DNA from: Paenibacillus aestuarii | GTDB lineage: Bacteria > Bacillota > Bacilli > Paenibacillales > NBRC-103111 | Length of the DNA: 64,000 bases | Direction of reading: 5' to 3' | Assembly: GCF_027789125.1 (NCBI RefSeq) | Contig: NZ_JAQFVF010000027.1 | Span: 248,001-312,000 of the forward strand | Part shown: positions 41,427-51,436 of the stretch, one piece after another | Layout: each line of letters opens with the position of its first letter | Position numbering within the stretch: the stretch's first letter is position 1 | Notes under the pieces: generated by a model | The model's database searches: none | What the model saw: the letters and a program-made list of their open reading frames with translations, nothing else | Told to the model about the DNA's origin: nothing | Translations under genes and position numbers: made by a program

Positions 41427-42719
41427 ATGTCTGTTCAAAATTATTACCCAAAGCAAGGCAGAGTCATCCTTCATATTGACATGAATGCCTTCTACTGTTC
41501 CGTACATGAAGCGGTGGAGCCGCACTTGTATAAAGGGAAGCCGCTGGCCGTCGCCGGCAGCGTTGAGCTTCGTAAAGGCATCATCGTGACCTCCTCGTAT
41601 GTGGCCCGCAGCATGGGCATCAAGACCGGCATGCAGGTACGACAGGCGCTGCGCATATGCCCGGATCTGATTTTGATCCGTCCTGATTTTGATTTATACC
41701 GCGACTTCTCGCGGCGCTTTATGAAGATTGCTTATAGTTATTCACCGATGGTCGAATCGATGTCAATCGATGAATGCTATGTAGATATAACAGGCTCCAA
41801 GCAATTCGGAACACCGATGGAAATCGCCACGCAAATTCAAAATCGGATTATGGATGAGCTCCATTTGCCATGCTCGATCGGCGTTGCGCCGAATAAGCTG
41901 CTGGCGAAGATGGGCTCGGATATGAAGAAACCGAACGGCATTACCGTAGTGCGCTTACGCGATGTGCCCAGCTTGTTCTGGGATAAGCCGTGCAATGAGC
42001 TGTACGGAATTGGCAGGAAGACAGCCGATAAACTAAAGAAGCTGAACATCTATACGCTGGGGCAGCTGGCGAAAGGGGATGAGCGGCTCCTGACCAAACA
42101 TTTTGGCATTATGGGAGCGCATCTCAAGCAAGCCGCGAACGGTATTGACCATTCGGTCGTCAATCCCGAGCAGGAGCAGAGCAAGTCGATTGGCCATACT
42201 ACGACACTGCCGAATGATGTAACCAGCAAGAAAGAAGTGTATCGCGTGTTTCTGAATTTGGCCGATCAAGTGGCGCGGCGGCTGCGCAGGCAAAAGTTAA
42301 TGTCGGCGACTGTGCAAATAACAATTCGCGATCCGGAGATGCGCACGATCACACGTTCGGTGACTTTGCAGACGCCGACGGAGCATCTCGATGATATTTA
42401 TCATACAGCCTGTGGTCTCTATGATCATCACTGGGAGGAAGGCGAGCCGATCCGGCTGCTGGGCATCACGCTGCAAAATTTATCCGCCAAAGAAGATACC
42501 GCCATTCAACTCGATTTATTCGACTATGAGAAGCAGCCGAAGCGGGATCAGCTGAACCGAATTATGGATGAGCTGCGCGATAAATTCGGCGAGAATGCGA
42601 TATTGACGGCCGGCATGATGGGCGACGACCCGTCTGCACTGATCCGTAATCATAAAACGCGGGGGACTTCGCTGCAGATGGATCATTTAAAACATAACCC
42701 GATTCACCGGGAAGAATAG
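41427..42719 (+). CDS. dinB: DNA polymerase IV (Y-family)
   Basis: 430 residues. Catalytic motifs are VILHIDMNAFYCSVHE (first metal Asp) and SMSIDECYVDIT (Asp-Glu pair). The helix-hairpin-helix region ELYGIGRKTADKLKKLNIYT and little-finger domain follow, and a beta-clamp motif QLDLFDY lies near residue 360. The enzyme bypasses lesions with low fidelity. The ATG has GAAGGTGAAGG directly upstream. No LexA box was recognised in the preceding 200 nt. The ~65 residues after the clamp motif are charged and probably flexible. Confidence 0.95.
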   Translation: MSVQNYYPKQGRVILHIDMNAFYCSVHEAVEPHLYKGKPLAVAGSVELRKGIIVTSSYVARSMGIKTGMQVRQALRICPDLILIRPDFDLYRDFSRRFMKIAYSYSPMVESMSIDECYVDITGSKQFGTPMEIATQIQNRIMDELHLPCSIGVAPNKLLAKMGSDMKKPNGITVVRLRDVPSLFWDKPCNELYGIGRKTADKLKKLNIYTLGQLAKGDERLLTKHFGIMGAHLKQAANGIDHSVVNPEQEQSKSIGHTTTLPNDVTSKKEVYRVFLNLADQVARRLRRQKLMSATVQITIRDPEMRTITRSVTLQTPTEHLDDIYHTACGLYDHHWEEGEPIRLLGITLQNLSAKEDTAIQLDLFDYEKQPKRDQLNRIMDELRDKFGENAILTAGMMGDDPSALIRNHKTRGTSLQMDHLKHNPIHREE

Positions 42720-42748
42720 GATGTCATAGAAAATAGGGGAGTTGGATC

Positions 42749-43545
<797 letters not shown>

Positions 43546-43584
43546 TCAAAATCAGTTCCTGATTTTGTGACAATCGAAAATGTC

Positions 43585-43624
43585 GAAAGAGCTCATTTCC
43601 TGCATGGGAATGGGCTCTTTTTTT
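43585..43624 (+). terminator. Terminator after fer
   Basis: AAAGAGCTCATT and AATGGGCTCTTT form the stem around a TTCCTGCATGGG loop region and end in seven T. A smaller AAAATCAG/CTGATTTT hairpin sits just before it. Confidence 0.88.
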
Positions 43625-43714
43625 GTTCGATGATGTCAAATCGCGCAACATTTTCATTGCCAATTCATAGATGACCATTCTACAATGAAGCTAGTAAAAG
43701 TGCGGGAGGAAACT

Positions 43715-45559
43715 ATGGGCAAGAAGTGGCTGCAACCTTTAGCAGCAGGCCTCGTGATCATGCTGGTAGCCATATATTGTTACACGGTGAGCGCGAACGG
43801 CTTGTTTTATTTTATTGAAAACCCACTGCAAGACAACATGCGCAAAGCCAAAACGCTCGATGAGCGGCAGCCTGACGATCGGATCAAAATTGTCAAAATC
43901 GATCAGCACTCCCTCGACGCCATTGGTAAGTTCCCTTGGGACCGGGCGGTATATGCACAAGTCATAGAGAAGCTGGAGCAGTCGGGAGCCGCGGCGATCG
44001 GCATCGACGTGGTCATGGCTGAGCCCTCCAAAAACTCCGCGGATGATTTAGCGCTGGCTGATGTTCTGGCTAAATACCACAATGTCATCCTGCCTGTTCA
44101 ATTCAATTATCCCCCCAAGCAGCAGGTTGGCGATCTTATTCCGGAGAAGATTGACTATCCGTCGCCTACGCTAAGCGCGAATCCAAAGCAGATGGCTCAT
44201 ATCAACGTCTTCGTGGATAAAGACGGCAAAGCGCGCAAACTGCCTCTTGGTTTGCCGGATGAGAAAGGGCAATACGTGCCTGCTTTCAGTGTTGCGCTGG
44301 CTAATCTTATGCTGAACGATGGCGATAAGGTCATACGAAATGAGGCTAACGGACAATGGATGCGCGGATCGGCGGCAATCCCGGCGGACGGACGCAATCA
44401 GGTCACGACGGAGTTCTATACGAAGCCCAGACAGCAGATGGATGCGGAAACCGGTTATGAGACTTTATCGTTCGTCGATGTGCTGGAGAGCGCTAAGCCA
44501 CTGCCGTTGCAAGGGGCGATTGTACTGGTCGGTCCGTACGTGACGGGCATGCTCGATGAATATCCAACACCGGTCAGTGCGGTGAAAATGTTCGGAATTG
44601 AGATTCACGCCAATATGATTCAGACGCTGCTGGAAGGCAAGTATTACCGCGAGGCTGGCAAGCCCGCTGGCATCGGGATCATTCTACTAGTATCCCTAGC
44701 GGCAATGTATATTTTTAATAGATTCAAAGGTAGAACTGCGCTATTATTTTTTATTGGCTTATTTGTTTTATACGGTGTCGTATGGATCGTGCTGTATATG
44801 GTTTGCTCCTGGTTAGCGCCGCTTGTCTATCCGCAGTTTGCGCTGGCGGCGGTCTACATATGGTCAATTGTGAGCCACTATCTGGACGAACGCAAAGAGC
44901 GCAACCGGGTAACCGGGATCTTCGGCCGCTTCGTATCGAAGAGCGTTGTCGATGAACTGCTGCAATCCGGCGAAGAGGTGAAGTTGGGCGGCAGCCGTAA
45001 AGATATCACACTTATTTTCGTTGATATCCGCGGGTTTACGCCGATGTCGGAGCGCCTCGAACCCGAGCAGGTCATTCAAGTGCTGAATGAATATTTGGAT
45101 GTGTGCACGAAGGCGATTTTTAAGTTTAGTGGAACGCTCGATAAGTTTATCGGCGATGGTGTCATGGCGATGTTCGGCGCCCCGATTGCCTACGATGACC
45201 ATCCGGAAATGGCGGTGCGTGCCGCCATTGAAATGAAATCGCAAGCGAACCTGCTGGAGCAAAAATTGATTGAAAAGTACGGCATCGGTGTCAAGTTCGG
45301 ACTTGGCATTAATAGTGGGCCGGCGGTCGTCGGCAACATCGGATCTGAGGCGTTGAGACTGGATTATACGGCCATCGGCGATACCGTGAACTTAGCCGCT
45401 AGACTGGAATCCAATGCTAAGCCGGGCCAAATTTTGATCAGTGAGCATACATATGCGCGGGTGAAAGATCTGTTTGCGATCGAACCTGTCGGAGAAATCA
45501 AAGTCAAAGGAAAAGAACTGCCGGTTATGGTTTATGAAGTGATCGGGAACTTGTCTTGA
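43715..45559 (+). CDS. CHASE2-domain class III adenylate cyclase
   Basis: 614 residues. Helix 1 (~8-24) is followed by an extracellular CHASE2 domain (~30-300, with IKIVKIDQHSLDAIGKFPWDR and GAAAIGIDVVMAEPS), three helices (~310-395), and a cytosolic cyclase domain (~425-600). The metal Asp lies in IFVDIRGFTPMSE and LDKFIGDGVMAMFG; the adenine-selecting Lys (LDK) and Asp (LDYTAIGDT) and the NLAARLE Arg are present, so cAMP synthesis is likely. The ATG at 43715 has GGGAGGAAA upstream. The FecR gene follows by 18 nt. It should turn an outside signal into cAMP. Confidence 0.92.
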   Translation: MGKKWLQPLAAGLVIMLVAIYCYTVSANGLFYFIENPLQDNMRKAKTLDERQPDDRIKIVKIDQHSLDAIGKFPWDRAVYAQVIEKLEQSGAAAIGIDVVMAEPSKNSADDLALADVLAKYHNVILPVQFNYPPKQQVGDLIPEKIDYPSPTLSANPKQMAHINVFVDKDGKARKLPLGLPDEKGQYVPAFSVALANLMLNDGDKVIRNEANGQWMRGSAAIPADGRNQVTTEFYTKPRQQMDAETGYETLSFVDVLESAKPLPLQGAIVLVGPYVTGMLDEYPTPVSAVKMFGIEIHANMIQTLLEGKYYREAGKPAGIGIILLVSLAAMYIFNRFKGRTALLFFIGLFVLYGVVWIVLYMVCSWLAPLVYPQFALAAVYIWSIVSHYLDERKERNRVTGIFGRFVSKSVVDELLQSGEEVKLGGSRKDITLIFVDIRGFTPMSERLEPEQVIQVLNEYLDVCTKAIFKFSGTLDKFIGDGVMAMFGAPIAYDDHPEMAVRAAIEMKSQANLLEQKLIEKYGIGVKFGLGINSGPAVVGNIGSEALRLDYTAIGDTVNLAARLESNAKPGQILISEHTYARVKDLFAIEPVGEIKVKGKELPVMVYEVIGNLS

Positions 45560-45577
45560 GATTGAGGAGGAAGCCCT

Positions 45578-47431
45578 ATGCAAGTGGCAAGGAAAATAAT
45601 TTCGTTATGTTTAAGTTGTTGTCTATTGTTTAGCTTGCTGTCGATGGCACTGGCAAAGCCCGTTGATGCCAAAACCGTCAGGGTGGCGGCGATCACTTCG
45701 CTGAGCGGGCAGGTCACGGTGAAAAAAGGCGGCGGCTCCCAAGTGTACGATGCGTATCTGGACATGAGCTTAAATCAAGGCGACACCATTATGACCGGAG
45801 CGGATGCTTCGGTGAAGCTGGATCTCAGCAATGGCGACGCGGACATTACACTTGGGGCCAATGCGGAGGTAAATGTCTCTGATTTGAATACGTCAGGCGG
45901 CAGCAAGAAGTCCAAGCTCAAAATATGGGCGGGAGCGCTGTGGGTGAAAGTCAAATCGCTGGTCGGCTCGGATGACGAGTTTGAAGTAGAGACGCCGACG
46001 GCGGTTATGGGTGTGCGCGGAACGCAATTTTTCGTCGGAGTTGACCCTGTTACAGGGCAAATCAAAATGGCTGTAGGCGCAGGAAAGGTTTCAGCTTCGA
46101 CGGTTACAACCGGTTCGGACAACCGTCAAACGGTGCAAATTACATATCTGTACCCGACACAGCAGATTGCCCTTGATGCTCGCGATGAGGTGCAGGACTT
46201 GTCGTTAAAAGTCCAAATGGTCGATTTGGCAGCGTTCATTCAATCGGCATCCCCAGAAGTAATCAAAGCGATCATTGAGAATAAAGCGGCTATTGATAAG
46301 GAGAACGATGCTTTCATTGCCAATAAAAGGAAAGAATTGGAATCGGGTGGCTTGGTTCCTGACGGCACTTCCTTATATGCGCCTGATCTGGCTGCGCTGG
46401 ATAAAGTGAAGGCGAATTTGGACAATCTGGTGGGCAATATTGCGAAGCAAGCGGTTAGCAGCAGTAAAATCAGCAAGGCGGACATGGATAAACTCGTGGC
46501 GCAGACGAACGGGAAAATGAGCCCGACAGACCGCAAGCTCGTTCTGGACGATGTCCAGGACTTGGATAAGACTGCCGGTGTGGATCCAGAGCTGGAGAAG
46601 CGGAAGCAAGAAGCTTTGAAGAAGCTTGAGGCCGAGAAGTTGGCCAAACAGACGGCTGAGCAGCAAAAGCTGGCCGAGCTCAAGAAGCAGCTCGAAGCTC
46701 AGCTGAAAGCGGCGGAAGAAGCTAAGCAGAAAGCGGAAGAGGCGAGTAAGAAAGCGGAAGCCGAAGCGAAGGCGAAAGCGGAGGCAGAGCTGAAGAAGTC
46801 GATGTCTGATATAGAGAAGAAGGCGTACGACGAGGCGAAAAATGGCGGGAGCACGGCTCCTGTAACTGGCGGTGGCAGTGGTGGCAGCAGTGGCGGTGGC
46901 GGGAACGATCCGGGAACTCCGGCAAAACCTGCTCCGAGCGTAACGCTAAGCCGGTCGTCCACTGGTAGCAACAATTTTAACTTAAATGTTCAAATGAGTG
47001 ATTTTGGTACGGAACATGCGCTGTATGCGGTTGAAGTTCATCTGCAGTATGCGCAAAGGCTTCATGGGCAGCAATACGGCATCTATACGAGCGTAGGTCA
47101 AAATAAGGAAGTGACTGTAAGCCATGAGGGCAGTGGCCGTATTTTCCAGACAGACACAAGTGTAGAGAGTGCTTATGATTATACAACCAATGATACTAGT
47201 GCCAACGTGGCTAATCATGAATTGATTTATACTGTGACGAACTTCGGTTCAGGGTCATCGGAAATTTCGTTCAGCGGGACGAAGACGCTGGTTAGCATTC
47301 CGTTTTCATTTTATGGGCCTGTGGCTGAAGATGCGTTAAAGACAATGAAAGTCGGCTATATCAAACTTGTGAAAAAAGACGGTTCGGAAGCAGCGACAGT
47401 CACAGTCGTACCCTTGAACATTCAAGGTTGA
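45578..47431 (+). CDS. Secreted FecR-domain protein with coiled-coil and cohesin-like C-terminus
   Basis: 617 residues. A signal peptide (1-26, ending MALA) is followed by a FecR domain (~35-190; NQGDTIMTGADASVKLDLSN, VETPTAVMGVRGTQFFV). A helical part leads into a Lys/Glu/Ala coiled coil (~335-424), then a Gly/Ser linker (~427-444) and a C-terminal beta domain (~450-617) that resembles cohesin modules. FecR domains in such proteins are thought to bind ligands or cell-wall parts. GAGGAGG precedes the ATG. It is second in the CHASE2-FecR-NHL operon. Confidence 0.85.
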   Translation: MQVARKIISLCLSCCLLFSLLSMALAKPVDAKTVRVAAITSLSGQVTVKKGGGSQVYDAYLDMSLNQGDTIMTGADASVKLDLSNGDADITLGANAEVNVSDLNTSGGSKKSKLKIWAGALWVKVKSLVGSDDEFEVETPTAVMGVRGTQFFVGVDPVTGQIKMAVGAGKVSASTVTTGSDNRQTVQITYLYPTQQIALDARDEVQDLSLKVQMVDLAAFIQSASPEVIKAIIENKAAIDKENDAFIANKRKELESGGLVPDGTSLYAPDLAALDKVKANLDNLVGNIAKQAVSSSKISKADMDKLVAQTNGKMSPTDRKLVLDDVQDLDKTAGVDPELEKRKQEALKKLEAEKLAKQTAEQQKLAELKKQLEAQLKAAEEAKQKAEEASKKAEAEAKAKAEAELKKSMSDIEKKAYDEAKNGGSTAPVTGGGSGGSSGGGGNDPGTPAKPAPSVTLSRSSTGSNNFNLNVQMSDFGTEHALYAVEVHLQYAQRLHGQQYGIYTSVGQNKEVTVSHEGSGRIFQTDTSVESAYDYTTNDTSANVANHELIYTVTNFGSGSSEISFSGTKTLVSIPFSFYGPVAEDALKTMKVGYIKLVKKDGSEAATVTVVPLNIQG

Positions 47432-47466
47432 GCGCTTCCGCAATGACCGAACGAAAGGGGAGCACG

Positions 47467-49107
47467 ATGAAATCTTTTAAATATATCCTTATCCCGTCGC
47501 TGGTTGCTGTAGTATGCCTGGCCGGTTCGCCAGTCTCGGCAGCCTCGGCTGCCTCGACGGCTAGCTTATCCGGAGATGCTTTGCTGACCGGTAGCGGCCG
47601 GATCATGGCGGATGTCACGACACTCGCTGGGATCGGCGATTTTGACGCGAAAGACGGCGATGCCCTAGACGCAGCGTTCAGAGCGCCGAGCGGCATCCTG
47701 CAGTTGGCGGATGGCAGTATCCTGGTCGCTGATTCGCGCAATCAGACGATACGGAGAATCGCGAATGGCCAGGTGACAACTTATGCCGGACCTGCACTCC
47801 CCGTGGCCACGAACAGCCTAGGATTTCCGAAGGGCTACCTGCTGGACGGCAAGTCGTCGGCAGCGTTCTTCGACACCCCGACTGGGCTTTCTGCCGATGC
47901 CAAAGGGCAAGTCTATGTGGCTGATGCGGGCAACAATGCGATTCGCAAGATCGATGCCAATGGCCAGGTGACAACTTTGGCGGGCAGCGGTGTCTTGGGA
48001 AATGAAGACGGGCAAGGGGGCAAGGCGACGTTCAACCATCCAAGCGATGTGGCGGTCGCCCCAGACGGGACGGTCTACGTGGCGGATACGCTCAATCATC
48101 TGATCCGCAAAATCACGCCGAACGGGGCGGTCACGACGCTGAACGCGGCTTCGACTAGAGCTGTTCAAGTTCGTCCGGGCGAGGCTGCGTTTGCCGGAGA
48201 TTATGAGGATGGCCCGCTATCTGCGGCGAAGTTCAATGAACCGTCCGGCTTGGCTTTGGACAGTCAAGGAAATCTGTTCGTCAGCGATGCGGGCAATCAG
48301 TGCATTCGGTATATCGATTTGCAAACGAATACCGTTACAACGCTTGCCGGCAAGCCGGCGTTCGCGAATGGCAGTTCCATTTATGGCAAAAATGAACTGT
48401 ACGCTCCAGGTGATTATACCGACGGTGCTGCGCTGCAAGCCAGGTTTGATTACCCTAAAGGCTTGGCGGTTACGTCCGAAGGCGGCTTGCTGATTGCTGA
48501 CAGCTTGAACCATGCGATCCGTTATTTGTTCCACGGTCAAGTCACGACAATTGCCGGAACGATGCAAACTGGGGAAGCGGACGGTGTGGAGCAAGCGGCT
48601 TCGTTCTATGCACCGACGGATGTGCTGGTGACAGCGCAGGGCAATATTGTGGCAGCGGATACGCTAAATAACAAAATCCGTGTCATCAGCCCGTATCATT
48701 TGCCGCAGGATCTGGCAGCGGATGATCAGGTGAAGGTCGTGAACGGCCATACGCGGATTCAATTCGATGCGCAGCCGGAAATTCGCGATGGACGCACGAT
48801 GGTGCCAGTGCGCGCAATCAGTGAAGCTTTTGGCTATGAAGTGAAATATGTGCAGCGTGAAGGCGGAGCGGTTGTGCAGTTGATCAAAGGCGACGTAACC
48901 GTCGAGCTGACGATCGGTCAGACCGGTGTGATGCGTAAGCAAGGGAACAGCCTAGAGAAGACTCAGGAAACCGATGCGGCGCCTTACGTGAAAGAAGGAC
49001 GCACCTTCGTGCCGGTTCGTTTCTTTGCCGAGCAAATCGGCTTGAATGTGCAGTGGGATGCGCCTCATCGGACGGCCATTTTGCGTACAAATTCGTACTT
49101 GGATTAA
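47467..49107 (+). CDS. Secreted NHL-repeat propeller protein with copper-amine-oxidase-N stalk
   Basis: 546 residues. A signal peptide (1-~28, ending VSAASA) precedes six NHL repeats (~40-420), each with a P-x-G/D-[VL] turn and a [VI]AD-xx-N-xx-IR core (for example VADSRNQTIRRI, VADAGNNAIRKI, VADTLNHLIRKI). A Cu_amine_oxidN1 domain (~430-546; DGRTMVPVRAISEAFGYEV and EGRTFVPVRFFAEQIGLNV) ends the protein. A six-bladed propeller is expected, a common ligand- or protein-binding surface. ATG at 47467 with AAGGGGAG upstream; the frame opens 39 nt earlier. Third and last gene of the operon. Confidence 0.88.
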   Translation: MKSFKYILIPSLVAVVCLAGSPVSAASAASTASLSGDALLTGSGRIMADVTTLAGIGDFDAKDGDALDAAFRAPSGILQLADGSILVADSRNQTIRRIANGQVTTYAGPALPVATNSLGFPKGYLLDGKSSAAFFDTPTGLSADAKGQVYVADAGNNAIRKIDANGQVTTLAGSGVLGNEDGQGGKATFNHPSDVAVAPDGTVYVADTLNHLIRKITPNGAVTTLNAASTRAVQVRPGEAAFAGDYEDGPLSAAKFNEPSGLALDSQGNLFVSDAGNQCIRYIDLQTNTVTTLAGKPAFANGSSIYGKNELYAPGDYTDGAALQARFDYPKGLAVTSEGGLLIADSLNHAIRYLFHGQVTTIAGTMQTGEADGVEQAASFYAPTDVLVTAQGNIVAADTLNNKIRVISPYHLPQDLAADDQVKVVNGHTRIQFDAQPEIRDGRTMVPVRAISEAFGYEVKYVQREGGAVVQLIKGDVTVELTIGQTGVMRKQGNSLEKTQETDAAPYVKEGRTFVPVRFFAEQIGLNVQWDAPHRTAILRTNSYLD

Positions 49108-49121
49108 GTGGATACACTTGC

Positions 49122-49169
49122 AAAAGCTGCTTCTAGGTAGGAAGGACTACCTTTGGGGGCAGCTTTTTT
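49122..49169 (+). terminator. Terminator closing the CHASE2-FecR-NHL operon
   Basis: AAAAGCTGC and GCAGCTTTT with inner GGTAG/CTACC form the stem, ending in six T. Confidence 0.9.
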
Positions 49170-49237
49170 GTGCCTTCATTTCGTGGTAAATTTAGCCGAT
49201 AATACGGGGAGAAGATCCATTTAAGGAGGCGTGCTGG

Positions 49238-50746
49238 TTGAAAAAGAACCGATATGAAGACCAGTTGGAGCGATTTTTCCAGCATAATCCAGTCGAAGAT
49301 CCCTTGTATTTAAAACGCTACGTGAAAGAGCATCCTGATCATAAAATGGCTTGGTACCTCTTGGGCCGAGAGTATGCGGCACAGGGCAAAGAGGGCAAAG
49401 CGGCATATTGTTTTGCGCAGTCAGGAGAAATTTACGAAGCTTTCGAGAAGCAAAAAATTGTCGTGGAGGGACCGGATTCTCCCGCAATAGAGAAGGCGGC
49501 GCGGGCCGGGCGCGGCAAATTTGGGCGCAGAGGCAAGCGGGTGGCTTTGCTGGCAATGCTGCTGCCGTTCCTTCTGCTGGGCCCCATCGTCCCGGCGAGT
49601 GACAAACACTCGCCGAGGGGAGGGACGCCTTCGGAGCCGGCGAATGCAGTTGGCGCAGTGGCTTCAAGCGCTCTGCCGCTTCAAGAGGATGCAGCCAAGC
49701 TTAAGCTATATTATCCGGAAGGGGCGTGGGGAACACTGCTGCAGCGCATTCTCACGGCTCCGCATGAAGCGGCAGGTGAGGCGGTTATCCTGCAGGCTCC
49801 CAAGAGCGCTGACGGCGCTTGGGAGGAGTGGAATAAGGCGGTGAGGCCGCTGCTCTCCATCGCACGTGGTGGCAGCGATGCGTCGGCGGCAACGCTCAGC
49901 TATTACAATGCCCAGCTGTGCGGCTGCCAGGCTGCGGACAGTGCGCCGCTGCTGCCGGCCGTCGAGAGCTGGGTGCAGGAGCGCGAGCAGGCGGCGGTCC
50001 TGCAGAGCGCCATTGCGGCGTACCGGCAGAAGAGCGGAACGCTGCCGCAGCAGCCGGAGCAGCTGGCCCAGGCCTACCCGGACAACTTGTTGCCCGGGTT
50101 GACGCCGGCCATGCAGGCGATGTTTCCGCAAGCGCTGAAGGTGGCGCAGGCTGGCGGACCGGCGCGGGGCGCCGAGCAGGCCGCGCAGCCGCCTGCGGCT
50201 GAGCCTGGCGCAGCGGCTGGGGCTGAGGCAGCAGCAGCTGCCCAGGGCCGGGCGAGCGCCGCTCCTTTGTCGGAGCCGCTGCGCATCCTTGTCGATACCG
50301 ACAAGCATCGCTTGGCGCTCGTGAGCGGCAACTTCCTCATCCGCAGCTACCCTGTCGGATTAGGCGGGGAGAAGACGCCGGAGGGCGATTTTGTGATCAG
50401 CGAGAAAGTGCGGAATCCCAATGGTAAGTCCAATGGGGAGTTTGGCAGCCGCGGCATGACGCTCTCCGATACGCTGTATGCGATTCACGGCACGAACAAG
50501 CCGTCGAGCATTGGCAAAGATGAGTCGCATGGCTGCATTCGGATGAAACAGGCGGACGTCGAGGAGCTGTATGACATGGTTCCGGCGCAAACGAAGGTGA
50601 CGATCGGCAAAGGGATTGTGCCGGATGCGCCGGAAGGTGACGGGGATGGCAGCGGTGCCGGGCGGGGGAATCCGGCGCAGGCCTTTAAGCTTCCGCTGCA
50701 AACGACCGACAGCAACCCGAACAAAGTTTACAAGTGGTTGGATTAA
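49238..50746 (+). CDS. L,D-transpeptidase (YkuD), type II membrane protein
   Basis: 502 residues. A cytosolic start (1-~98) with one TPR-like helix pair (MAWYLLGREYAAQGKEGKAA) precedes a membrane helix (~103-122). An Ala/Gln/Gly-rich region of low complexity (~125-345) leads to the YkuD domain (~347-470): RILVDTDKHRLALVSGNFLI, AIHGTN (~416) and the active-site SHGCIRM (~430). It makes or edits 3-3 peptidoglycan cross-links or attaches proteins outside. TTG start with AAGGAGG 8 nt upstream. GC is raised in the low-complexity part. It follows the NHL gene's terminator, so it has its own transcript. Confidence 0.9.
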   Translation: MKKNRYEDQLERFFQHNPVEDPLYLKRYVKEHPDHKMAWYLLGREYAAQGKEGKAAYCFAQSGEIYEAFEKQKIVVEGPDSPAIEKAARAGRGKFGRRGKRVALLAMLLPFLLLGPIVPASDKHSPRGGTPSEPANAVGAVASSALPLQEDAAKLKLYYPEGAWGTLLQRILTAPHEAAGEAVILQAPKSADGAWEEWNKAVRPLLSIARGGSDASAATLSYYNAQLCGCQAADSAPLLPAVESWVQEREQAAVLQSAIAAYRQKSGTLPQQPEQLAQAYPDNLLPGLTPAMQAMFPQALKVAQAGGPARGAEQAAQPPAAEPGAAAGAEAAAAAQGRASAAPLSEPLRILVDTDKHRLALVSGNFLIRSYPVGLGGEKTPEGDFVISEKVRNPNGKSNGEFGSRGMTLSDTLYAIHGTNKPSSIGKDESHGCIRMKQADVEELYDMVPAQTKVTIGKGIVPDAPEGDGDGSGAGRGNPAQAFKLPLQTTDSNPNKVYKWLD

Positions 50747-50825
50747 GGTGGATGCGGCGTGGATGGCAGCCTGAGCGGTTTTACCGTAAGAAGGGGCGCT
50801 CAGCAGGCGGTGATAGGTCGGAGCG

Positions 50826-51018
50826 GCTGCAGTCCGACTTTGCCGAATTGGAGCAGATCGGCGGCAAGGCGTAGCAGCTGTAGCTCGATTTTGCCGAACT
50901 ACAACCTGCTTATCGCCCGTCAACGCTCAATTTCAGCTCTCCAAGCAGGCAGAATCGGACTGCAGCGCCTTTATCGCAATATAAGCTGCTTCCAATTGTG
51001 CAAAACCTGACTGCAGAG
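50826..51018. repeat. Cluster of direct and inverted intergenic repeats
   Basis: Two direct copies (50826-50849 and 50877-50900; GCTGCAGTCCGACTTTGCCG and GCTGTAGCTCGATTTTGCCG) share about 20 of 25 positions. Two inverted copies follow at 50948-50966 and 51000-51018 (GGCAGAATCGGACTGCAGC and GCAAAACCTGACTGCAGAG). Unit spacing is about 50 nt. The stretch 50747-51111 has no credible gene; it could be a mobile or REP-like palindromic element. Confidence 0.6.
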
Positions 51019-51111
51019 ATTTCGCCTAGTGAGGCGCAGCTGACTAATACGACTGACCTGCACATCTCGAAGAACGAACGGGCTGAGGCCCGCAAGCTAA
51101 GGTTAAACAAC

Positions 51112-51138
51112 AAAAGGCTCCAGCAAAAGGAGCCTTGA
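51112..51138 (-). terminator. Terminator after the 44-residue gene
   Basis: AAGGCTCC and GGAGCCTT form a perfect 8-bp stem; on the minus strand CCTTTTGTTGTTT follows. Confidence 0.7.
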
Positions 51139-51198
51139 CAACAAAATAGAAAGCGATTACAATTTTCTTTGTGAAGGATTTGATCGTTTTATTCGAAG

Positions 51199-51333
51199 TT
51201 ATTTGTTTAAAACGAGCAGTATGCTCATCACAATGATGATAAGTAACATGACAGAAGCAGTCCAGATGATCGCTTTTTTGTTGACTTCATCTTTCGGTTT
51301 ACGTGTCGCTACAACGGGTTTGCGTTTGGGCAT
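51199..51333 (-). CDS. Small single-helix membrane protein, 44 residues
   Basis: The frame starts at an ATG (MPKRKPVVATRKPKDEVNKK) and ends NK-TAA. The first 20 residues are strongly basic; residues 21-42 are one hydrophobic helix (AIIWTASVMLLIIIVMSILL). A site AGGAAGTAGG lies ~8-16 nt upstream. The basic-in, helix-out layout suits a small inner-membrane protein. No homologue is recognised. Because of its size it is easy to miss in routine annotation. Confidence 0.65.
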   Translation of the reverse strand: MPKRKPVVATRKPKDEVNKKAIIWTASVMLLIIIVMSILLVLNK

Positions 51334-51436
51334 GGGATCGCCTACTTCCTGATAAATTGGGCTTATGCCTCTATCTTATCATAACTAGAACCAATCATTG
51401 AATATGAATATTTATGCGGATGCGAAAAATCATAGG

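Noticed and set aside
49706..50308. 200-codon Arg/Leu-rich frame opposite the L,D-transpeptidase gene
   Set aside because: Arises from the Ala-rich low-complexity stalk; composition is unlike a real protein.
51148..51161. cre-like AGAAAGCGATTACA
   Set aside because: Two mismatches to the consensus and more than 500 nt from the operon it might control, behind another gene's end.
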